From contig NZ_CANMUW010000001.1 of the NCBI RefSeq assembly GCF_947501225.1, positions 124,001 to 188,000 of the forward strand: 64,000 nucleotides of DNA. The letters run 5' to 3'. This document shows positions 20,953 through 29,959 of the stretch, piece after piece. This DNA is from an uncultured Shewanella sp. (lineage in GTDB: Bacteria; Pseudomonadota; Gammaproteobacteria; Enterobacterales; Shewanellaceae). The notes below the pieces were generated by a model, which was not told the origin of the DNA, ran no database searches, and saw only the letters and a list, made by a program, of their open reading frames with translations. The position numbers were made by a program, and so were the translations under genes. The stretch's first letter is position 1; the number at the start of each line of letters is the position of its first letter.

Positions 20953-21933
20953 ATGGAAAGTCTGAGCCACACTTCACTGTTTTCTTGGTTAACTAATGGA
21001 GAGACAGCCAGTTATCAAAACCATGGCCAGACTCTGTCGCGCCATGTCGAATCTCAAGCTCCCGAAGGTACAACGAGCCTCAGGCTCATCTATGAGAGTC
21101 CTGTTTCAGAGGCTGAGATAGCCAGAGCCATCTCTGTGTCGGCCCTGCCTTTGAGCCTGGCATTAATCGACAGGCAGAGCGGACTTAACTGCATCGAGCT
21201 ATGCAGTAATGAACCGTTTAATTTTACTCATCTACAACTCTTCTCCTCTATCGAGAGTGTAGAGGCTTTCTCTATCGCTCCAGAGCAGCCTGTGCTTAAC
21301 CGTCCCGGTATCCTGGTGATGGATATGGACTCGACGGCGATCGAGATTGAATGTATCGATGAGCTGGCCGCGATGGCCGGTGTTGGTGAGGCCGTTGCCG
21401 AAGTCACAGAGCGCGCCATGCAGGGGGAGCTCGATTTTGAAGAGAGCCTTAGGGGCAGGGTATCTCAACTAACCGGTGCCGATGAGTCAATTATTCAAAC
21501 CTTGTGTGATAAATTGCCATTGATGCCGGGTATCACTGAGATGGTGAGAGAGCTTCAATCACACAATTGGCGTGTAGTGGTGGCCTCGGGGGGCTTTACG
21601 CCCTTTGTCGGACATCTCAAAGCGCTGCTTAACTTAGATGCAGCCTATGCCAACAAGTTAGATATCGAAGAGGGTAAGCTGGTCGGTACCGTTTCGGGTA
21701 CAGTGGTCGATGCACAGTTTAAAGCTGACACAGTAGATAGGTGTGCACAGCTTTGGAACATTCCCCGGGGACAAAGGTTGGCCATAGGCGACGGGGCAAA
21801 TGATATCCCAATGATCCAGGCGGCCGATTACGGCATCGCCTATCATGCTAAACCTAAGTTGAAACGCTTGGCCGATGTGGCTATCAGCCAACTCGATCTG
21901 AGAGCGCTGCCATACCTGTTACGGTTAGTTTGA
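20953..21933 (+). CDS. serB: Phosphoserine phosphatase
   Basis: Final step of serine synthesis: phosphoserine to serine. 326 residues. HAD motif I is MDMDSTAIEIECIDELA (about 117-133, nucleophile first Asp), motif II ASGGF (about 213), motif III with Lys, and motif IV GDGANDIPMI (about 278-287). The roughly 110-residue N-terminal region is the ACT-like regulatory part typical of gammaproteobacterial SerB. Divergent from the YtjB-like gene. Confidence 0.96.
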   Translation: MESLSHTSLFSWLTNGETASYQNHGQTLSRHVESQAPEGTTSLRLIYESPVSEAEIARAISVSALPLSLALIDRQSGLNCIELCSNEPFNFTHLQLFSSIESVEAFSIAPEQPVLNRPGILVMDMDSTAIEIECIDELAAMAGVGEAVAEVTERAMQGELDFEESLRGRVSQLTGADESIIQTLCDKLPLMPGITEMVRELQSHNWRVVVASGGFTPFVGHLKALLNLDAAYANKLDIEEGKLVGTVSGTVVDAQFKADTVDRCAQLWNIPRGQRLAIGDGANDIPMIQAADYGIAYHAKPKLKRLADVAISQLDLRALPYLLRLV

Positions 21934-22129
21934 GTTCTTTACAGAGTCATAATGTTGGTTAGGCCACATTATGACTCTGCATGAACAGATTTTTTTGTTT
22001 TAAATGACTGTTTAACTTTTTGAGTTTTATCCGGTTAATCAGCTCTGTCTGTTTTACCATCTGTCAGTCGAGTAATTGCTCTTGTTTTTCCCTTGTTGAC
22101 TCAGTAAGTTAATCTAATCCTTAGACTGA

Positions 22130-23086
22130 GTGAACCTAGCCGTGCCCATAGTACAAGTCTCCCATTTTATTCCCTATCTGAGTGGAAAGCTCCATCTCAG
22201 AGAGATACGCTCCAGTGAAGTCGATACGGCAGAACTCGTCAGACCGCCTATCCTGATGCTTCATGGTGCCATGTCTAATGGTCGTGTTTTCTACAGTGAA
22301 AAAGGAAGAGGCCTGGCATGCTTCCTTGCCGAGGCCGGCTTTGTTGTCTATGTGCTCGATACACAGGGGAGGGGCCTGAGTACCCCTAAGTTACAACGGG
22401 GATTTAAAGGTGGGCAGGGGGAGGTCATCAGGGACCAGTTGCCCTTGATTCATCACTATATACTCGGCTTACACCCCAAAGTCTCTCAAGTGCATTGGTG
22501 TGGCCACTCATGGGGCGGTGTGCTCATGGCCAGTGCTATTAGTCGTTTTCCCCTGTTTCAGGATAGTGTCGCTTCACTTCTTACCTTCGGTAGTAAGCGC
22601 AGGATTAAGGTTAGATCCATGAAGAAGTGGCTGATGGTCGATCTGGGGTGGAATAAGTTGGCTCAGGCCATTGCCTGGAGTCATGGTTATCTGGCCGCCG
22701 ATAAATGGCGCATGGGTATGGATAACGAAAGTCGCCAGTCACTGGCACAGAGCATAGATTGGGTGAGGGGAGATTGGGTCGATCATGATGATGGCTTCGA
22801 TTATGCCAGCGCAGCCAAAGTTGTCGCACAAAATGGCAAGTGGCCCAAGTCATGGTTTATCGCCGGCTTGGGAGATCATGTATTGGGTAACCCCGCCGAT
22901 GTGAAACGTATGGTTGAGGAGTGTCAGTTTAAGGATGTGAACTACACCCTGTTATCCAAGGATAGGGGTTATAAACATGACTATGGCCATGCCGAGATGC
23001 TGACCCATAAGGATGCCGTTGATGATCACTTCGTTCAGGTGCGGCAATGGTACCTGAACAGCCACTCAACGAGCAGAAACCGCTGA
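22130..23086 (+). CDS. Alpha/beta hydrolase
   Basis: A 318-residue alpha/beta-fold hydrolase with no clear signal peptide. Features: LMLHGAMSNG (oxyanion region, about 43-52), nucleophile elbow WCGHSWGG (about 124-131), and a probable catalytic His in DYGHAEML (about 284-291). The start codon is GTG 22130; GTG 22142 is an alternative. Substrate unknown. Sits between serB and a PilZ gene. Confidence 0.8.
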   Translation: MNLAVPIVQVSHFIPYLSGKLHLREIRSSEVDTAELVRPPILMLHGAMSNGRVFYSEKGRGLACFLAEAGFVVYVLDTQGRGLSTPKLQRGFKGGQGEVIRDQLPLIHHYILGLHPKVSQVHWCGHSWGGVLMASAISRFPLFQDSVASLLTFGSKRRIKVRSMKKWLMVDLGWNKLAQAIAWSHGYLAADKWRMGMDNESRQSLAQSIDWVRGDWVDHDDGFDYASAAKVVAQNGKWPKSWFIAGLGDHVLGNPADVKRMVEECQFKDVNYTLLSKDRGYKHDYGHAEMLTHKDAVDDHFVQVRQWYLNSHSTSRNR

Positions 23087-23183
23087 TTCATCCGGCTGAC
23101 AAGTTACTGCTAGCCTGGCATTCGCGGCTCAAGCCGCTCTTACATGCAGGTGTAAACCTCCATCGATTACCATCATCTCTGGC

Positions 23184-25595
23184 TCAGGCCGAAACCTCAA
23201 GCTGCTGCGGATATTCGTAGAGGTTGGGGTATCTCAACTGCACCTCTTCGGTAATATCCAGTAGTTCACCCACGCCGATGATGCGCCATAACAGCTTCTC
23301 CAGCTTCTTCGATTTATGGGGGGCGTGTGCGTTGATATATTCCAGTTCCCGGCGGATATAGTTCAGATCCGGTTTGCCAGATGCTCCGCGATAGACTCTG
23401 AGCGCCATGAAGCGGCCCAGGTTATTGCTCTGATTGATGAAGTGTTCTCTGGCGTTGATATCACCAATCTCCGCCGGTGGAAGACACTTCACCCTGACCT
23501 GGCCCTGAGACTGTCTCGATACCTGAAGGTAGATCTCAAAGTATTCTAAACCATGCTGAGGCTTCATGTTCTTGATGGGATCGACGAACTCACTCTTGAG
23601 GCGACCATCCTTGAGCAGGGACTCTAAGTTGTATTCCATATGCTCTGTGGCCGAAGCCGCGAAGAGATCCATGATGACATTCTTATGGGTACCGATCCCC
23701 AGTGTCGACAGATATGCAGTTTTGCTTGTTTTTTCGATAAAGAAAGGCACAGAGTCTAAGTGGCGCATCAACAGGTTCTTCAGTCCATCGGCCAGCTCTT
23801 TGGTCTCACTGTGCGCCTCAGTGACCTTTTCCAGTTTCTCCTGATTATGGATGATGAGCTTATTTAAAAACTCGACTCCTGCATGGGGGGTATGCCCCAT
23901 CACCGCCGCCAGGTGAATGGTGACGTTATTTTTTCGGGTTCTTATCAATCGATATGCGAGATGACTGAGTTTTGTCTTCTTCGCCAGTGGCTGCAATTTA
24001 GGGAAACTCAACATCAGCGGAGCCGTCTTCTCAAATTCAGTCGGCTGGTCCAGGGTGAGTTGAAGCCCTTTGCTGGAAATGTCGTGGGTGAAACCGGTGG
24101 CCGTGACTTTCCCTTGAGTGATATTTACCTGTGTCTTAAAGGCGAAGCGTGCTTCATTTCTTCTCTCACTAAATTGAAGTGAAAGCAGCTTAATCGGGTT
24201 TGACGTGACTTTCTGTTGGCCAAAAATCTTGAGCTTATTGACCTTATTGTCGCTCTTGCCGCTCCACGACTGGTAATCTGGCACGGCATCTTCACTGGTA
24301 AGGTTTATCAGTTGCAAAACATGGGTAAACCGCTTGAGCTGCGCTTCTGTCAGTGCTGAGTAACGGGTATTGTCCCCGGGAAGCATACTGGCTTTGTAGG
24401 CTTGATTGTGGTTGATCTCATGATGAGCCAGTTTAAAAACTTTCCAGGAGGCCTTGGTGGCCCCAAAACTGAGAAACAGGGCCAACAGGTTCTTACTCTT
24501 TAACTCGGCTAGCGTTGCCGAGTAGAAGAAGAGGCAACCCTGAGCCTGAAAGGTGAAGCAGAAGAAGAGGCTGTGATCTTTGTTGTCCGGTTCGTTGAAC
24601 AGTGCGTGTAACCTGTGACTGGATAACATGCCCGATAGTTGGCTGATATCCTTCTCATCCCGGAAGAAGTGCTGTAGCTGTTGATTATCGCGGCTGAGGA
24701 GTTTGTGAGTGACTTTATATTCTCCCTCCTCCAGCTCCACAAACAGGGGCAGGTGAGGAAGGTGAGGCAGATAGTGCCGTTCAAACCCCAGGCCGGTAGC
24801 AGCGACTAACACATCATTGATATCGACCTTGTAGCGGTATTTGTAGCCTTTAATCAGGTTCGCCAACATAGTTGCCAGCTCAGCGGTGCCGCCGATTCGT
24901 TTGAGGCGCATCCAGCAGTACTCTGCATTTGTCTGAGTATCGACTACCTGATAATCGACCCCTTTTTGCAGGTCTTCATAATAGTACTCCTCGCTCAGTT
25001 CAAGCAGTTTGACCCTAATCGGCTTATCCAGATCGAAATTATGGGCCTGTGGCAGCCTGATTCGGGCGCCGCCTACCGAGAGATCGACTGTGATCCCGGC
25101 AACTTCGGCTCTTCCTGGCTGCAGCGTCGAGATGCGAATGCTGTAATTCATCCTCTCTTCACTGCGGTTAAAGTAGTTACCTAAGACGACCCCTTTGGCG
25201 ATAAAAGGGGCTTGATGGTCCAGTTCCTGATTGATTTCACTGCTGCGTAGCTTCAGCTTACGCTGCTTATGCTCTTCGATGACCTGCTCATAAACACCGA
25301 GTGTGTATTGATCCCGATACAGGGCCATCGATTGCATAAAGCTCTCTTTAGCCGGGCCGTCGAGATAATGGCGTTGATTGTTGTGGAGCACCTCTTCACA
25401 GGGCAGCTCAGACTTGTCTCTGAGATCTATGATGCGGTTACAAGGAGATGAGATCCGGTTGAGTTCCATCTTCAGTAAGAAACGAGTGGAATTCGACTCG
25501 CCTGCGGTCAGCTGCTGAAATAGATCCTGAAAATTTGGCTCCATCAATAGGGGCTTGAGTTGTTCAATCAAGGCGCTGTGTTCGTCTAAACTCAT
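23184..25595 (-). CDS. Large protein with two PilZ (cyclic-di-GMP-binding) domains
   Basis: An 803-residue cytoplasmic protein, no membrane segments seen. Two PilZ-like segments: one around residues 150-190 (ERMNYSIR then DLSVGGARI), one around 480-520 (RRNEARFAF then DISSKGLQL). Both keep Arg residues before the D-x-S-x-x-G turn, as expected for cyclic-di-GMP contact. The remaining sequence is not recognised. Opposite strand to hydrolase and radA. Likely a cyclic-di-GMP effector; target unknown. Confidence 0.8.
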   Translation of the reverse strand: MSLDEHSALIEQLKPLLMEPNFQDLFQQLTAGESNSTRFLLKMELNRISSPCNRIIDLRDKSELPCEEVLHNNQRHYLDGPAKESFMQSMALYRDQYTLGVYEQVIEEHKQRKLKLRSSEINQELDHQAPFIAKGVVLGNYFNRSEERMNYSIRISTLQPGRAEVAGITVDLSVGGARIRLPQAHNFDLDKPIRVKLLELSEEYYYEDLQKGVDYQVVDTQTNAEYCWMRLKRIGGTAELATMLANLIKGYKYRYKVDINDVLVAATGLGFERHYLPHLPHLPLFVELEEGEYKVTHKLLSRDNQQLQHFFRDEKDISQLSGMLSSHRLHALFNEPDNKDHSLFFCFTFQAQGCLFFYSATLAELKSKNLLALFLSFGATKASWKVFKLAHHEINHNQAYKASMLPGDNTRYSALTEAQLKRFTHVLQLINLTSEDAVPDYQSWSGKSDNKVNKLKIFGQQKVTSNPIKLLSLQFSERRNEARFAFKTQVNITQGKVTATGFTHDISSKGLQLTLDQPTEFEKTAPLMLSFPKLQPLAKKTKLSHLAYRLIRTRKNNVTIHLAAVMGHTPHAGVEFLNKLIIHNQEKLEKVTEAHSETKELADGLKNLLMRHLDSVPFFIEKTSKTAYLSTLGIGTHKNVIMDLFAASATEHMEYNLESLLKDGRLKSEFVDPIKNMKPQHGLEYFEIYLQVSRQSQGQVRVKCLPPAEIGDINAREHFINQSNNLGRFMALRVYRGASGKPDLNYIRRELEYINAHAPHKSKKLEKLLWRIIGVGELLDITEEVQLRYPNLYEYPQQLEVSA

Positions 25596-25893
25596 CTACT
25601 CGCTTCTTCTTATGGGGCGTTCACCCGTTAAGGTTAATGCTATGTCGCTGATCGTATTGGGTTGCTGATACTATTATGTCGGCAGCATATGGCACAACTT
25701 GAAGGCTAATTATCGCAACTATCATAGTATACCTCTTTATTATTAGTCACTATCATTTCGTCGACGGCCACAGCTTTTTCCTGCCGGGTGAGGAATGACT
25801 CCTGAATGGAAAAGTCGCTTTCTCAAGGCGGGATCTTAGGTCATAATCGGCCCTCGATAATCGTTAACTATCTTTCTTCCTGATAAAAGAGCT

Positions 25894-27267
25894 ATGGCTA
25901 AGAATAAAACAGCATATGTGTGTAATGAGTGTGGGCAGGACTTTCCCAGATGGCAGGGCCAGTGCAGTGCCTGTCAGGAGTGGAATACCATCACCGAAGT
26001 CCGTCTTACTTCGGGTAAGCCCGCCGGTAATTCAGTATCCGGTTATGCCGGTGGTGTAGGCGGTGGCTCGAAGAAGCTCAGTGAAGTTAAGGAAGTTGAA
26101 GCCGAAAAGATGCTGACCGGCATAGGTGAGCTCGACCGTGTCTTGTGCGGCGGATTAACAACCGGTTCGGTAAATATTATCTCGGGTGATCCCGGCGCGG
26201 GTAAGACCACGATCTTATCCGATCTCGTATCCCGTATGTCTAAGCTGATGCCCTCACTCTACTGTACCGCCGAAGAGTCGCTGTCACAGTTTAAAAACCG
26301 GGTGAACCGTCTTAAGTTGAACTGTAATGAAGATAATCTGTATCTGATGGCGGAGACGAGTGTCGAAGCCATCATCGCCGAGCTCGAGGCGAAGCAGGTG
26401 AAGTTCGCGGTGATAGACTCGATTCAGGCGGTCGTTACCGATTTGGCTAATGGTAGTCCGGGTTCCCCCTCTCAGGTCAAGGGTAGTGCTCAGGCACTGA
26501 CCCAATATTGTAAGCAGAACAATGTCACCATGTTTCTTGTGGCCCACGTCAACAAGAATAATGAAACTGCCGGTCCCCAGACTCTGATCCATATCGTCGA
26601 TTGCCTCACCCACCTGGAGTGTAACGACGGTCAGGTGCGTACACTCAGAGCCAATAAGAACCGCTTCGGCGATGTCGATACCGTAGGTATCTTCAAAATG
26701 ACCGAGCGGGGCATGATCAGTGTAGATAACCCCAGCGAAATCTTTCTCTCCGGTTCGACAACCCAGTCTCCGGGAGCGGCCATCACCTGTATCCGCAAGG
26801 GCAATCGCAACCTTCTGCTTGAGATCCAGTGCCTAACTACTGAAACCGAGGGCGAGTTTCCTCAGCGCGTCTGTGTGGGGCTTAATATGAACCGTATTAA
26901 GATGCTGACGGGGATACTGCGTAAACATACCAGGACCAAGATCTTTCACGATACCTACTTCAACCTGGTCGGCGGTTTGAAGATAGATGAATCAGAGACC
27001 TGTATCGATCTGGCGCTGGTGACCGCACTGTTGAGCAGCCTGAATGATTTCGTCGTCCCCAGAACCACCTGCATCATGGGCGAGTTAAGTTTAAATGGTG
27101 ATGTCCGCCCGATAGACAGCGGCGTACCTAGGGTGAAGGAAGCGGTGCAGCATGGGTTTACCGAAGTCTTTATCCCCCACCGCAACTACCATAAATCGAT
27201 GGAGGGGCTGGGGGCTAAGATCAATCCGGTGAAGACTATCCATGAGTTGCTTGAGTTAATAAATTAA
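25894..27267 (+). CDS. radA: DNA repair protein RadA
   Basis: RecA-like branch-migration helicase, 457 residues. N-terminal C4 zinc motif CNECG...CSACQ (about 10-30), Walker A GDPGAGKTT (about 98-106), the RadA-specific KNRFG motif (about 256), and a C-terminal Lon-like domain (GELSLNGDVRPI). In this neighbourhood (serB, radA) as in E. coli. The 298-base upstream gap shows no other gene. Confidence 0.98.
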   Translation: MAKNKTAYVCNECGQDFPRWQGQCSACQEWNTITEVRLTSGKPAGNSVSGYAGGVGGGSKKLSEVKEVEAEKMLTGIGELDRVLCGGLTTGSVNIISGDPGAGKTTILSDLVSRMSKLMPSLYCTAEESLSQFKNRVNRLKLNCNEDNLYLMAETSVEAIIAELEAKQVKFAVIDSIQAVVTDLANGSPGSPSQVKGSAQALTQYCKQNNVTMFLVAHVNKNNETAGPQTLIHIVDCLTHLECNDGQVRTLRANKNRFGDVDTVGIFKMTERGMISVDNPSEIFLSGSTTQSPGAAITCIRKGNRNLLLEIQCLTTETEGEFPQRVCVGLNMNRIKMLTGILRKHTRTKIFHDTYFNLVGGLKIDESETCIDLALVTALLSSLNDFVVPRTTCIMGELSLNGDVRPIDSGVPRVKEAVQHGFTEVFIPHRNYHKSMEGLGAKINPVKTIHELLELIN

Positions 27268-27381
27268 CTCTATTAATTTTATTTTGGTTTCATTGGGCTA
27301 TTTTGATATTTATTTAGTGTTTTGAGAGCCATAACTTTATTGGGGATTAATTGCTTGCAGCAGGCCTATGTGCAAACACTT

Positions 27382-27448
27382 CTGTGACGCGCCGCAAGCA
27401 CAATCCCTGTGGGCTCTACGACAGCATCCCTGCTGTCGAAGGTCACAG
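27382..27448. repeat. Nested inverted repeat downstream of radA
   Basis: Outer arms CTGTGAC (27382-27388) and GTCACAG (27442-27448) enclose a perfect inner hairpin CGACAGCA-TCCC-TGCTGTCG (27419-27438). GC-rich compared with the flanks, and followed by an AT-rich stretch. I take it for a dispersed Shewanella-type repeat, from memory. The rest of the 340-base gap holds no gene. Confidence 0.45.
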
Positions 27449-27585
27449 CCGCGTTTACACTTGATTGTTTTTCTCTTCGATTTAGAACCTTCTGGCTATG
27501 GCACGATTCTGGACAGAAATGAGCTAGGGGGTTGGCTCTGACATATGAGATTGTGATTAGAAAAAGTATGACAACTGTTATTTTT

Positions 27586-27604
27586 CCGTTTAAGTAACTT
27601 GTTA
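27586..27604 (-). other. Possible truncated attC left arm
   Basis: On the minus strand, TAACAAGTTACTTAAACGG lies 6 bases past the stop of the UDG-like gene, where an integron cassette would carry its attC. No matching right arm is visible within about 100 bases, so at most this is a degenerate remnant. Confidence 0.25.
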
Positions 27605-27610
27605 TGATGC

Positions 27611-28282
27611 TTATGCACTGTGTTGTTTTTTATAATTGTGATAATTATCCATGACTTGATGATAAAGCCCTGATGATTTAGTTATTGCTGCGGGATGAAA
27701 CGCATTAATAAATACTATGTCATTATGTTTGTGAATTCGTTTGCAAATATGTTTAAGTTCAGGAAATACATGTTCTTTCACTGGTTTAAAAGTACCGCCA
27801 AGAACAACAATATCAGGATTTATTAATTCAACCTGCCTTTTAATATATGGTGCATATTCTTTTACATGAGCACTAAATGTTTTTTTATTGGTTCTTCGGC
27901 CTCCAGCCGTTTTTCTCATGTTTATATATGCAATATTCCACGTAGATGATTTTCCATGAGATTTAGCATCCTTAAAGCTAGGTATTTCCCCACTATAATT
28001 AGTAAGACCGTAAGCCCAACGGCCAACCCTGCGAAGTACTTTCCCTCTCCACCAACCACTAGATTTTGTGACCAATGCACGAGAAATAGCATCAACTACG
28101 TTTTGCTTTGCTTTATTTGTTTCTTTCAGTATAAATAACACTTTTACATCCGACTTATCCCAATGCTCTGCCGATATAATCCCATCCCTATTAAAATGGA
28201 ATTTTTCAGTTGGGAATTTTTCCTCCCAAGCATCTAAAAGTAGATTGTGGCAATCGATTTTATTAATTTTTTCATTATCCAT
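27611..28282 (-). CDS. Uracil-DNA-glycosylase-fold-like protein
   Basis: A 223-residue protein in an AT-rich patch. Segments VLFILKETN (about 49), IAYINMRKTAGG (about 117), IVVLGGTFKPV (about 158) and NAFHPAAITK (about 193) follow the order of the uracil-DNA glycosylase superfamily core (hydrophobic strand with substrate loop, Asn-bearing strand, VVLGG strand, final H-P motif). The classical GQDPY motif is absent; KETN occupies that place. No membrane or export signal. Start ATG 28282. Lies just past an attC-like site, so it may be a mobile cassette gene. Function not established. Confidence 0.55.
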   Translation of the reverse strand: MDNEKINKIDCHNLLLDAWEEKFPTEKFHFNRDGIISAEHWDKSDVKVLFILKETNKAKQNVVDAISRALVTKSSGWWRGKVLRRVGRWAYGLTNYSGEIPSFKDAKSHGKSSTWNIAYINMRKTAGGRRTNKKTFSAHVKEYAPYIKRQVELINPDIVVLGGTFKPVKEHVFPELKHICKRIHKHNDIVFINAFHPAAITKSSGLYHQVMDNYHNYKKQHSA

Positions 28283-28342
28283 TGAATAAGAATCCAGGGC
28301 TATTTAAATGTAGTGCGTTAAATACAAAGCTACGATTCCACC

Positions 28343-28440
28343 ATAACGTCTTACTAATGGGCGCAACAATGCTTGGCTAAAATTGGTGGCGAAAGAGCAC
28401 AAGCCAAGCGTGTTGCGTTCTTCTGAGTAAATTGTTAGCT
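28343..28440 (-). other. attC-like integron recombination site
   Basis: A 98-base imperfect palindrome starting next to the stop of the gene at 28441. Minus-strand order: GCTAAC box, TTTACTC, GAACGCAACA-C-GCTTGGCT, a roughly 23-base loop region, AGCCAAGC-AT-TGTTGCG, TAGTAA, GACGTTAT box. The arms pair except for extra unpaired bases (GC-AT-TG against C-A-C-G), the asymmetry that defines attC polarity. Outer TAAC/GTTA boxes and the position at a gene 3' end fit a gene cassette. No integrase gene is in the window. Confidence 0.6.
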
Positions 28441-29031
28441 TTATTTCCAATCGTATACTGGTAATTTTTCTTTTTTGATTCGCTTACAATCAGACAAGAA
28501 ATAGTCAGGAGACTCTCTATTAGCTGATTTATAGAAAAAACCATTTCCATCTAACAAGTCAAAGTGGGCATATCCACTTTTACCAAATCGTTCACTGTAA
28601 ACTTTTATATCCGTCTCTGTTCCAGCCCATGAACTGAAAACGTCACCATCCCATTCACCGCCCACATTATCACCAAGGGGCTTGAAATTTATTAGGATAT
28701 CGCTATTTTTTGTAACCACAACAAAGCCCATAGGCTTGACTTGATTACTAAAATTTATGAGCGCAGCTCTAGCTCTTAATTCTAGTTTTAAGCCCTGAAT
28801 AGGTTTATTGGTATACCAGTCAGGTCTCTTTGGATCTTGAATTGCCTGCCCCATATTGCAAATCATACTGTATGAATCAGCAAACTTACCTGTTTGATAG
28901 AATTCGCTGTAATCCGATCCTGCTAGCTTATAAGATTTTTTCAATGGCCCTTCAAAGCTAGCAATTTCTCCAGCCACTGCGGCTTGATAACCCAAAATAA
29001 GGAGAAGTAATACAGTTAGGTGATGTCTCAT
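28441..29031 (-). CDS. Secreted hypothetical protein, cassette-like
   Basis: A 196-residue protein not recognised. An N-terminal signal peptide is clear (MRHHLTVLLLLILGYQAAVA). The mature part has no repeats or membrane segments, with a few Cys (CNMGQ, SDCKR) and many Asp/Gly. Start ATG 29031 gives the signal peptide directly; an upstream TTG at 29061 is possible. AT-richer than neighbours. Its stop abuts the attC-like site, as in an integron cassette. Confidence 0.6.
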   Translation of the reverse strand: MRHHLTVLLLLILGYQAAVAGEIASFEGPLKKSYKLAGSDYSEFYQTGKFADSYSMICNMGQAIQDPKRPDWYTNKPIQGLKLELRARAALINFSNQVKPMGFVVVTKNSDILINFKPLGDNVGGEWDGDVFSSWAGTETDIKVYSERFGKSGYAHFDLLDGNGFFYKSANRESPDYFLSDCKRIKKEKLPVYDWK

Positions 29032-29307
29032 AGATCTCTCGAAAGCTAACAGTTTATTCAATGTAGCAAGATAACGTTCTTGACTGCTTCATCACTTAGG
29101 TAAAACTATAATCTACAGACTATTGCTGCAAAGGTTTATTTCCTATTTCGTGACGAAAACACTCAGAACTGTCCGGTAAAAAGATGCGTGGGGCTTATGA
29201 GGTCTGCTTAACTCTTTTTTGAATATCCTGATGTAGATGCGGCTGAGGGTATCGAAAACAGGGAAGTTTTCGCTAAGCGGCCACGGACGGCTTTACAGCG
29301 TCCCGAA

Positions 29308-29437
29308 GAAGTATCTGCACATAAGCTCACCGCAGGTGATAAATAGCCATGAAGGTACGAGCCTCAGTAATCCTACCCAATATCAAATGAGTCAACATAG
29401 GAAATGTAATTAGCCTTCATTCGAAGGCTAACAAACT
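29308..29437. repeat. Structured tandem repeat, copy A
   Basis: About 130 bases beginning GAAGTATCTGCACAT, with hairpin TCACC-GCA-GGTGA (29327-29339), conserved CCATGAAGGT, conserved ACCCAATATCAAA, and a perfect hairpin TAGCCTTC-ATTC-GAAGGCTA (29411-29430). Copy B starts 145 bases later. Shared blocks plus compensatory changes in the stems indicate selected secondary structure. The upstream 29062-29307 stretch has another small hairpin (GAAAAC-AGGGAA-GTTTTC) but no gene. Confidence 0.7.
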
Positions 29438-29452
29438 TTGTGGTGATGAATA

Positions 29453-29580
29453 GAAGTATCTGCACATCCCCTCGCCGGAGGCGATAGATACCCATGAAGG
29501 TGGAACCTTCAAGAATCCACCCAATATCAAAGAAACAGACAGGAAATGTTAAACCACCTTCATTCGAAGGTGGTGGATTT
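29453..29580. repeat. Structured tandem repeat, copy B
   Basis: Same block order as copy A: GAAGTATCTGCACAT, hairpin TCGCC-GGA-GGCGA (29472-29484), CCATGAAGGT with a perfect TGAAGGT-GGA-ACCTTCA stem, ACCCAATATCAAA, hairpin CCACCTTC-ATTC-GAAGGTGG (29554-29573). Ends just before the 3' end of the convergent small PilZ gene. Confidence 0.7.
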
Positions 29581-29587
29581 AGATAGC

Positions 29588-29959
29588 TTAGCTTTGTCTG
29601 TCATGAACATCGATAAAGTGTTCCAGCTCTCTGTTGAGCAGCGCCGAGTCTCCCAGGTTGAGTTCCAGCATCCGGCGCAGGTGGCTGATGCTGTCGACGT
29701 CGATATGGATGCAGCTCAATCCCAGTTGTCCCTGCTTCTTATAGGCAAGGTCAGCTTCCATGGTTAACTCGATATCGGAGTCGGGCAGGGAGAAGCTGAG
29801 AAACAGGGCACCATTACCGATAGTGAAGTCGGCGGGTTCCTCGACTAAGGCACCGTTCAGGCTTAAGTCATGAATTTTCGTGGTCCATATATTTCTGCCC
29901 TGTGTGAGGCTGGCTTTAGTATTAAACAATATACGGGAAAACTGACGTCTCTCATCCAT
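29588..29959 (-). CDS. Small single-domain PilZ protein
   Basis: A 123-residue protein that is essentially one PilZ domain. The cyclic-di-GMP motifs are MDERRQFSR at the N-terminus (R-x-x-x-R) and DLSLNGALV (about 27-35, D-x-S-x-x-G). No membrane segment. Likely a stand-alone cyclic-di-GMP adaptor; partner unknown. Divergent from torR. Confidence 0.9.
   Translation of the reverse strand: MDERRQFSRILFNTKASLTQGRNIWTTKIHDLSLNGALVEEPADFTIGNGALFLSFSLPDSDIELTMEADLAYKKQGQLGLSCIHIDVDSISHLRRMLELNLGDSALLNRELEHFIDVHDRQS

Noticed and set aside
29062..29150. A second attC site upstream of the secreted hypothetical gene
   Set aside because: AACGTTATC is present near 29070 but I could not find a matching left arm; not enough for a call.
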